A stretch of DNA of 16,567 nt from Desulfurococcales archaeon (GTDB taxonomy: Archaea; Thermoproteota; Thermoprotei_A; Sulfolobales; WANQ01): contig JALUDQ010000072.1 of NCBI GenBank assembly GCA_027043985.1, forward strand, positions 1 through 16,567. Direction: 5' to 3'. Shown here piece after piece: positions 7,394 through 12,815 of this stretch (position 1 is its first letter; the number at the start of each line of letters is the position of its first letter). A program made the translations under genes and the position numbers. A model generated the notes under the pieces. That model had not been told where the DNA came from. It ran no database searches and saw only the letters and a program-made list of their open reading frames with translations.

Positions 7394-7451
7394 TCTTAAT
7401 TACTTAGCTGTCATAATGTTCTAACTGTAAACTTAGATCTTGGTGGCATGT

Positions 7452-8654
7452 ATGTATAGTTTAAAAGATATATTAGGTATGGCGAAGGAGTTAAGCAGTG
7501 AAATAATTGAATGGCGTAGACGTATTCACATGTACCCAGAACTAGGCTACCAAGAATACGATACATCAAAATTTATTGCAGAACACCTTAGAGAATGGGG
7601 TTACGATGTAAGAACAGGTATTGCTGAAACCGGTGTTGTAGGAATACTATATGGTTCTAGCGGCGAGAGTCAGAGTAAGACTATTGCTCTTAGAGCCGAT
7701 ATGGATGCACTACCCATAGAAGAATTGAACGAGAAACCATATAAGTCTCGTATAAGAGGCGTTATGCATGCTTGTGGACACGATGCACATGTAGCAATGC
7801 TTCTCGGAGCCGCAAAGATACTTGTCTCAATTAGAGAAGAGCTAGGAGGTAATGTTAAACTAATATTTCAGCCAGCTGAAGAAGGCGGTAACGGAGCTTT
7901 AAAGATGATAGAAGAAGGAGTATTAGAGAACCCGAAAGTAGACCTCATATACGGTATACACGTATGGAGCTCGCTTCCCTCGGGAATAGTTGCATTAAAA
8001 GAGGGACCACTTCTAGCAGCTGTTGGTGAGTTCAAGATATCAGTTAAGGGACGTGGAGGACATGGCGCGTACCCTCACTCAACTATTGACCCAATAGTAA
8101 TTTCAGCAAATATTATCCAGTCGATTCAAACAATAGTTAGCAGGAATATCGATCCAATAGAACCAGCTGTAGTAAGTGTAGGATACATACATGCTGGAAA
8201 AGCATTCAACATTATCCCTGAACAAGCCGAGTTAGGAGGAACCTATAGATACCTCAACGAGAAAATAGGTGCCATTATAAGGGATAGACTTAAGGAAATA
8301 GTCTCAAATACTTGTAAAGCATATGGGGCACAATGCAGTATAAATGTAGAGGACAAGTCTCCACCCCTAATAAACGATAGACAAGCAGTAGACTTTGCAA
8401 GAAAGACGATAGGAGAAATGTTAGGAGAAGAAAAAGTCATTGAAGCAAAACCCAGTATGGGTGGAGAAGACTACGCATTTTATACGCAAAAGGTTCCGGG
8501 AGCATTCATTATACTAGGTACGGGGAATCCAGAAAAAGGAACAGATAAGCCTCATCATAGCCCATACTTTGATGTAGACGAAGATGTACTATATATAGGA
8601 ACGGCTATTCATGCAGCTCTAGCATATAGTTACCTGTCTCGAAGAGAGAAATAA
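7452..8654 (+). CDS. M20D family amidohydrolase / carboxypeptidase
   Basis: A 400-residue cytoplasmic zinc peptidase of family M20D (N-acyl-amino-acid amidohydrolases, IAA-amino acid hydrolases and archaeal carboxypeptidases such as CpsA). Hallmarks: ALRADMDALPI (79-89), the metal site MHACGHDAH (105-113, Cys108 and His110), the catalytic/metal acids in FQPAEEGG (Glu143/144), GIHVWS (His170), the satellite-domain GRGGHGAYPH, and the C-terminal MGGEDYAFY and HHSPYFD. All catalytic residues are intact and the length is normal. ATG 7452 is preferred over TTG 7440 because GGTGG (7442-7446) lies five bases before the ATG and overlaps the TTG. It releases amino acids from N-acyl or peptide substrates, which suits a peptide fermenter; exact specificity is not readable. 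Ends 10 bp from a convergent gene. Confidence 0.93.
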   Translation: MYSLKDILGMAKELSSEIIEWRRRIHMYPELGYQEYDTSKFIAEHLREWGYDVRTGIAETGVVGILYGSSGESQSKTIALRADMDALPIEELNEKPYKSRIRGVMHACGHDAHVAMLLGAAKILVSIREELGGNVKLIFQPAEEGGNGALKMIEEGVLENPKVDLIYGIHVWSSLPSGIVALKEGPLLAAVGEFKISVKGRGGHGAYPHSTIDPIVISANIIQSIQTIVSRNIDPIEPAVVSVGYIHAGKAFNIIPEQAELGGTYRYLNEKIGAIIRDRLKEIVSNTCKAYGAQCSINVEDKSPPLINDRQAVDFARKTIGEMLGEEKVIEAKPSMGGEDYAFYTQKVPGAFIILGTGNPEKGTDKPHHSPYFDVDEDVLYIGTAIHAALAYSYLSRREK

Positions 8655-8664
8655 CTAAAAGCAA

Positions 8665-9198
8665 TTATATAAGTTTTCTCTCATTCAAGAACCGCAGCAC
8701 TTTATTGAGAGCTTCTTTTTCATTTAAAATACGGGTATCAATGACTAGATCCGGGTTAATGGGCTCCTCATACGGTATCGTAATGCCCGGTAGCTCCTTT
8801 ATTTCGCCTTTCTCAAGCTTTCTATATAATCCCTTGCTATCTCTCCTCCTACACGTATCAATATCACATTTCAAGAATACCTCATAGACTAAGACCTCCT
8901 CACCAACGATCTGCTTGAACAATTCTCTTAGCTTTCTTGAAGGAGTTACAAAACTACACAATACTATAATCCCGTTTCTAGCGAGAAGTCTTGCAACCCA
9001 TGCCGTACAAGTTATAATTTTCTCTCCAACATCATAGCCGTATCCTTCATGTAAGCAGATATGATTTCTAACCCAAAAGGCGTCGAGAACTTCAACCCTA
9101 TAACCATGGTCTCTCAACACTTTAGCTAGGCTATTGGCTAATGTAGTCTTTCCGCTACTAGGTATTCCAGTAATAAATAATACAAACCCCTTACCCAC
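8665..9198 (-). CDS. APS-kinase-like (CysC family) P-loop kinase with altered substrate site
   Basis: A 177-residue protein aligned end to end with adenylylsulfate kinase (ATP + APS to PAPS). Seen: Walker A GIPSSGKTT (11-19), EVLDAFWVR (36-44), IIVLCSFVTPSRKLR (77-91), the KGLYRKLEKGEIKELPG segment (122-138) and IPYEEPINPDLVIDT (141-155), all in the family order. The canonical DGDxxR is here D39-A-F-W-V-R44, and the family's downstream RxxN APS-contacting pair appears absent (EKIITCTAW). ATP use is therefore likely, but APS may not be the substrate. GTG 9198 has GGTGA five bases upstream; that site contains the stop codon of the preceding membrane-protein gene, 5 bp away, so the two are translationally coupled. 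No sulfate-activation genes are visible. Confidence 0.85.
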   Translation of the reverse strand: MGKGFVLFITGIPSSGKTTLANSLAKVLRDHGYRVEVLDAFWVRNHICLHEGYGYDVGEKIITCTAWVARLLARNGIIVLCSFVTPSRKLRELFKQIVGEEVLVYEVFLKCDIDTCRRRDSKGLYRKLEKGEIKELPGITIPYEEPINPDLVIDTRILNEKEALNKVLRFLNERKLI

Positions 9199-9203
9199 TT
9201 ACA

Positions 9204-10733
9204 TCACCGTGTATTATTTGTTTTAGGGTGATTCCTAGATACTGGGTTTCCTATGTATGATAAAATAGTAGAGTACAGTATGTATAGGTTATCGTAGTTT
9301 TCAAATACTTCTATTTTACGAATAATCTTGTTGTTATAATAGAAGTATTCTCTTGTCAGTCTCCCATGAACCATATAGTTTCTTATATCTCTAATAAGAA
9401 GCGGTCTTATTACAACTAATTTGTTAATTGCATTCGGGTTTTCTGATAACTCGCTGAGTATGTTTAGTATCTTCTCAAAAGCCTCGCGTTCTTTTACTCC
9501 ATGCTTCCACAAGATACTTATGATTTTCCTTACATTCCCTCTCACAGTCTTAACATAGTTACCTGGATGCTTTCCTTCAACGAGTAATTGGTATGTTTTT
9601 AAGAGGTTTGATTCAATAGACTTTAGGGAACTAACTACATTAGAGTCTTCTAGAAACTCAACTGGTATTCTAGGTAATTCTACAAGAATAACCTTTATCT
9701 TATCTAGTTCTTCAGCTAGCTTTAAGGCTCTATTATATAGTAGCATGCGGCGTAGGAGTCTGACAAGATTATTAGCGCCTTGACGAACAATAGTACTCGC
9801 TTTCTCGTTCATGATTTCTAATCCTTCACGTCCACTAGCTTCTATATAATTGAACAATAATACAAGTGCACTGATGTAACGCATTCTATAGAAGTTTGCT
9901 ATGGACTCTAATAGATAAGGCTTTCGCGAAACTTTTATACTATCTATTATTAAGCCATGATTTACATACATTTTTGCTATAAACGCTACTATGAGTGCTG
10001 CAATAAGATATGATGAGAGAATACTCAATGCGGTGAAAATCTTTTCGCCAGGCTTTACGGCTACGAGGAGTATTGAGACAACTATTAATGGTATTAGTAA
10101 GACGAATGAGTAGAGAATATGTATGAATAAGTCTATGTATAATAGACTTCTCTCTTTCCTTTGTTCTCGGCTAAGTATTCTCAACAAGTACCTAAACAAG
10201 AATGTGTCAAACATAAGGAGCAAGATAACCATAATGCTAGGGGGTACGAGGAATACGAGCACTTCGTATAATTCTATTACCCCATAACTATACAGTACAT
10301 AGTGTAGAAAAGCAGAGGAAAACATAGCTGTAACAGAGGATATGAAAAGCCCCCAGTCCATAATTGTATACTTGAGTTTATTAGATTCCAATATTACTGA
10401 GAAAGATAGAATCCACAATATACCCGCGAACAATATAGTGCTAGTATAAAGTATGAGTATTAGTTCACCCTTTTCTAGGGCGTAAAAGGTTCTTCTTACT
10501 AGCGTAGTGGTGCTGAGAATACTTATGAATAGAAAGATGCTTAATACGTTATTAAGTACGGCCCTATTAACATAATACTCTACTATTGCAAACACAATGG
10601 AGGCAACAATAGAGTACTTCATAACAGTATAGGGTGAATGCACTATGGTACCTAATAGATACGCGTAGGATACTGATATTGCAACATATATTACCAACCA
10701 CAAGGTTTCGTTAGAACCAGTCCTAGACATCAA
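9204..10733 (-). CDS. Large membrane protein of unknown function, eight TM helices plus cytosolic helical domain
   Basis: A 509-residue protein I do not recognise. About eight hydrophobic helices fill residues 10-255, followed by a long soluble, mostly helical, Lys/Arg/Leu-rich domain (256-509) with no recognised catalytic motif. Start is TTG 10733 or ATG 10730, with TAGGT at 10740-10744 upstream. The frame upstream is open apart from a single TAG (10734-10736): a short in-frame reading stretch with a strong ribosome site precedes it (separate entry). The gene ends 5 bp before the CysC-like gene, and its stop lies in that gene's ribosome site, so both products probably work together. A kinase paired with a polytopic membrane protein suggests modification of a lipid, glycan or small molecule at the membrane, but that is only inference. 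Confidence 0.8.
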   Translation of the reverse strand: MMSRTGSNETLWLVIYVAISVSYAYLLGTIVHSPYTVMKYSIVASIVFAIVEYYVNRAVLNNVLSIFLFISILSTTTLVRRTFYALEKGELILILYTSTILFAGILWILSFSVILESNKLKYTIMDWGLFISSVTAMFSSAFLHYVLYSYGVIELYEVLVFLVPPSIMVILLLMFDTFLFRYLLRILSREQRKERSLLYIDLFIHILYSFVLLIPLIVVSILLVAVKPGEKIFTALSILSSYLIAALIVAFIAKMYVNHGLIIDSIKVSRKPYLLESIANFYRMRYISALVLLFNYIEASGREGLEIMNEKASTIVRQGANNLVRLLRRMLLYNRALKLAEELDKIKVILVELPRIPVEFLEDSNVVSSLKSIESNLLKTYQLLVEGKHPGNYVKTVRGNVRKIISILWKHGVKEREAFEKILNILSELSENPNAINKLVVIRPLLIRDIRNYMVHGRLTREYFYYNNKIIRKIEVFENYDNLYILYSTILSYIGNPVSRNHPKTNNTR

Positions 10734-10769
10734 CTACTTACCTATACTACTTCTAATTCCCGGCAACAT
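10734..10769 (-). other. Mini-ORF (11 codons) in frame with, and one stop before, the membrane-protein gene
   Basis: ATG 10769 follows a strong GGAGG (10781-10785) with 11 bases between. It reads MLPGIRSSIGK, then TAG, and the very next codons are the TTG and ATG starts of the 509-residue gene in the same frame. It may be a leader peptide, an N-terminal extension lost to a nonsense change, or chance. An A/T-rich ATATATA stretch (10804-10811) could be its TATA box. Confidence 0.35.
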
Positions 10770-10800
10770 CGCTAAGAATTCCTCCACTATTAATACTTTA

Positions 10801-11919
10801 TCAACTATATATGCGGCCTAAAGTTAATAGTACAGTTATACAGAACAATACAGTAAAATATGGTAGAGAGTACTTATGGAACACTTTTACGTTTATCCCC
10901 CCTATTCTCAGAGTTATAATATTAGCCATAGACCCCGTTAATAAGCCAACACCGCCAAGGTTAACACCTACAGCTAGTGCTTTCCAATGAGCTAGTGCTA
11001 CATGTTCTATTAGCGTTATAGTTGCGGGAACATTACTTATGACTTGACTTAAAAGAGAAGACAATAATACAATAGTTAATGGGAAGTCAAGAGAGGGTAT
11101 TAACCCCCTACCATCAACTATATGTGATATCTCCTTAAAATCTACAAACATGAACGCGAATATCAGTATTAACACGTAATCTAAGCCGTAGACTACCGTT
11201 CTCCTAATGACTAAGTATAGGGATATTGTTATAATTAGCCCATATACCTGCCACCCCATCTGAGCTAATAAGACATTTAGTACCAACAATATAATCGATG
11301 TAAAGAGTAAAGCCTTATCAATTCTTACTCGAGGTATCCTTGTCTTTCTATACGTTATTGCTGACTTAAGTTTCCTAGCCCCAATAACCGAATATATTGT
11401 TAAGACAATTATTGCGATAAGAAAGAATGGAAGCATTGAATAAATAAAATCTATAAAGCTCAGCCCATAGTGCTGCCATATTATAATGTTCTGTGGATTA
11501 CCTATAGGTGTAAGAGAAGAACCTATATTAGCAGAAATAGTTGTAAGAACAAGCAAATAGCCTACATCACCCAAATATCCAGATAGAGATACTACGAATG
11601 GAACGAATATGAAGAGAGCAGTATCATTCATAATAATAGCTGATATGAGAGCAGAGCAAAAAATTACAAGTAAGTATAGCTTCACAGTGGAACCTTTTGA
11701 AACATTTAGAACCCATAGAGTAAGCCTATTAAAGAAACCAGAAAACTCAAGACTATGGGAAACAAGCATTAATGCCAATATTGTTGATAAAGCATTAACA
11801 TTAAGATAACCCAGGGTCCTATGAAAGAGGTCGGGATCAACAACTAGTAATCCTATATAAAGGAATAGCAGGATAGAAAACAATTTCTCTCTAGCTAGAA
11901 ACAACCATGCCTTCCTCAA
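10801..11919 (-). CDS. ArsB/NhaD superfamily (ion transporter superfamily) permease
   Basis: A 372-residue polytopic membrane protein (about ten hydrophobic helices) of the ArsB/NhaD/DASS anion or Na+-coupled transporter superfamily. The duplicated family signatures are visible: first half IIMNDTALFIFVPF (about 95-108) and ANIGSSLTPIGNPQNI (about 129-144); second half SQVISNVPATITLIEH (about 288-303) and GVNLGGVGLLTGSMANIITL (about 315-334). The paired N-x-T/P and SxxTPxGNPQN hairpins form the substrate site in this fold. It is slightly short for ArsB (about 420 residues), with reduced loops. The start is TTG 11919; no good ribosome site is visible, so it may be off by a few codons. It begins 19 bp after the 11939 gene ends, probably co-transcribed. 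Substrate (arsenite, Na+/H+, dicarboxylate) cannot be assigned. Confidence 0.87.
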   Translation of the reverse strand: MRKAWLFLAREKLFSILLFLYIGLLVVDPDLFHRTLGYLNVNALSTILALMLVSHSLEFSGFFNRLTLWVLNVSKGSTVKLYLLVIFCSALISAIIMNDTALFIFVPFVVSLSGYLGDVGYLLVLTTISANIGSSLTPIGNPQNIIIWQHYGLSFIDFIYSMLPFFLIAIIVLTIYSVIGARKLKSAITYRKTRIPRVRIDKALLFTSIILLVLNVLLAQMGWQVYGLIITISLYLVIRRTVVYGLDYVLILIFAFMFVDFKEISHIVDGRGLIPSLDFPLTIVLLSSLLSQVISNVPATITLIEHVALAHWKALAVGVNLGGVGLLTGSMANIITLRIGGINVKVFHKYSLPYFTVLFCITVLLTLGRIYS

Positions 11920-11938
11920 CCAAACAATAAGCCGCCAA

Positions 11939-12421
11939 TTAGAAAACGTGTCTCCTTACCTCTTCAGTCAAACCATAATCCGGTATAAGCTCCTCACCAT
12001 CAGAAGACACTCTTATATGAGCAATGATAATATGCCTCCAAGCAAGAGGAACAACCCAAGCATCCTCAGGTTCTCTAAACTCAGCGGCATCAACAACCCT
12101 CACCTCATTTAACACTCTCTCCATAATCCCCCTCACCTCATCAACACTCACCTCCACGCCCCATGCCCTACCAGGCCTACCCTTAGGCGAAGGACAACGC
12201 AAAACTGGGTCAAAATGAACTCTATCTAACGCGAAATCATGATACATCAAAGGAACATCAACATGAACATCACCAGCCGGACCCCGATGAACAATAGGAG
12301 GACCAACAACAAAGAACTCTAACGCAGCCTGCACAGTCTCAACAGCCCTACCAGCTGCCTCCAAATCAATACCCCTACCACCCCTTCTCGGAATCCTAAC
12401 ACGTGGAGGATCCAAAGGCAA
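11939..12421 (-). CDS. Unrecognised soluble protein, about 160 residues
   Basis: Proline-, valine- and histidine-rich protein without signal peptide or TM helix once the start is corrected. The first in-frame ATG (12469) lies on a TATA-like element (TTTTTA, 12461-12466) and would add a spurious hydrophobic N-terminus. TTG 12421 is preferred: GGTGG (12431-12435) lies nine bases upstream and the TATA element is at the right distance for a short leader. Visible features: PPRVRIPRRGGRG near the N-terminus, a helix (LEAAGRAVETVQAALEFF), the strand-rich segment VHVDVPLMYHDFALDRVHFDP, one cysteine in RCPSPKGRPGR, a helix (VDEVRGIMERVLNEV), and a C-terminal IIIAHIRVSSDGEEL. Histidines and the lone Cys are scattered, with no clear metal motif. 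The coding strand is strongly G/T-rich, unlike most neighbours. No family recognised; upstream of the permease in the same orientation. Confidence 0.75.
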   Translation of the reverse strand: MPLDPPRVRIPRRGGRGIDLEAAGRAVETVQAALEFFVVGPPIVHRGPAGDVHVDVPLMYHDFALDRVHFDPVLRCPSPKGRPGRAWGVEVSVDEVRGIMERVLNEVRVVDAAEFREPEDAWVVPLAWRHIIIAHIRVSSDGEELIPDYGLTEEVRRHVF

Positions 12422-12457
12422 GACAATCGTCCACCAAAGAAAAATAAAAGAACAAAA

Positions 12458-12468
12458 CATTAAAAACA
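12458..12468 (-). promoter_or_regulatory. TATA box for the 11939-12421 gene
   Basis: Minus-strand TGTTTTTAATG (core TTTTTA, 12461-12466). Initiation about 26 bases away, near 12437, leaves a leader just long enough to hold GGTGG before TTG 12421. Confidence 0.5.
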
Positions 12469-12560
12469 CTACAACATATGGAAATTATTGTTTCTGTACA
12501 GTATTCATTTATCACAAATATAGGTAATTATTGAATGTTCAAAGTATCAAAGAATAATAG

Positions 12561-12663
12561 CGGGCCCGCGGGGACTTGAACCCCGGACCTCCGGGAAGGC
12601 CTTGCGGGAGCCTTCTCTCCGGCTCCGCAGGCCGGCGTCCTATCCAAGCTAGACGACGGGCCC
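12561..12663 (-). tRNA. tRNA-Arg(GCG) with 28-nt intron in the variable loop
   Basis: Folds as a full cloverleaf on the minus strand: acceptor GGGCCCG (12657-12663) with CGGGCCC; D arm 12637-12654; anticodon stem CCGGC/GCCGG around the loop CUGCGGA (12624-12630, anticodon GCG at 12626-12628); T arm CGGGG-UUCAAGU-CCCCG (12569-12585); discriminator G (12561). No CCA is encoded. Between anticodon and T stems lie 33 bases instead of five. Removing 12589-12616 leaves the variable loop AGGUC and a 75-nt tRNA. The junctions form a bulge-helix-bulge: CCGG/CCGG central helix flanked by 3-nt bulges AGA and AGG, with a 6-bp intron hairpin GAAGGC/GCCUUC above it. The predicted exons meet at position 45/46. 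Confidence 0.93.
12589..12616 (-). other. Non-canonical tRNA intron (position 45/46)
   Basis: 28 nt, bounded by the direct repeat CCGGAG. It contains a perfect 6-bp hairpin with a 9-nt loop. Cleavage after the second base of each 3-nt bulge (AG/A and AG/G) restores the consensus variable loop. Expected processing enzyme is the heteromeric crenarchaeal splicing endonuclease, which accepts relaxed bulge-helix-bulge motifs. Confidence 0.85.
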
Positions 12664-12687
12664 GCGTGTGATAGTTTGTTTTTGAGG

Positions 12688-12698
12688 TGTTTTAAGTC
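12688..12698 (-). promoter_or_regulatory. TATA box for tRNA-Arg
   Basis: Minus-strand GACTTAAAACA, centred 29 bases upstream of the tRNA 5' end, so transcription should start only a few bases before the mature end. A short T-rich stretch (minus strand, about 12540-12557) after the tRNA may serve termination. Confidence 0.6.
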
Positions 12699-12815
12699 TT
12701 GTTTACGGTGTTTCTTGGGCGACACTTGTTTTATGGGGTAGTGTGTAATAGTAGGTTTGTAGGGGTGTGGTAGCTGGGAGTTCTTAGGGTCTATTAGTTG
12801 TTTGTGGTGGATGGT

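Noticed and set aside
12589..12616. Reading the extra bases as a long variable arm (Ser/Leu-type tRNA)
   Set aside because: 33 bases exceed archaeal class II arms, the anticodon is GCG, and the bulge-helix-bulge junction restores a normal tRNA-Arg.
12528..12725. 65-codon minus-strand reading frame
   Set aside because: It lies over the tRNA-Arg gene and its promoter; the cloverleaf explains the sequence.
12735..12790. G-rich plus-strand runs as a G-quadruplex or H/ACA RNA
   Set aside because: Runs are irregularly spaced and no H/ACA hairpin or ACA end could be drawn; general G/T richness explains them.
12480..12800. Replication origin at the composition flip
   Set aside because: No convincing origin recognition boxes, no A/T-rich unwinding stretch, and no orc1/cdc6 gene seen; kept only as a composition observation.
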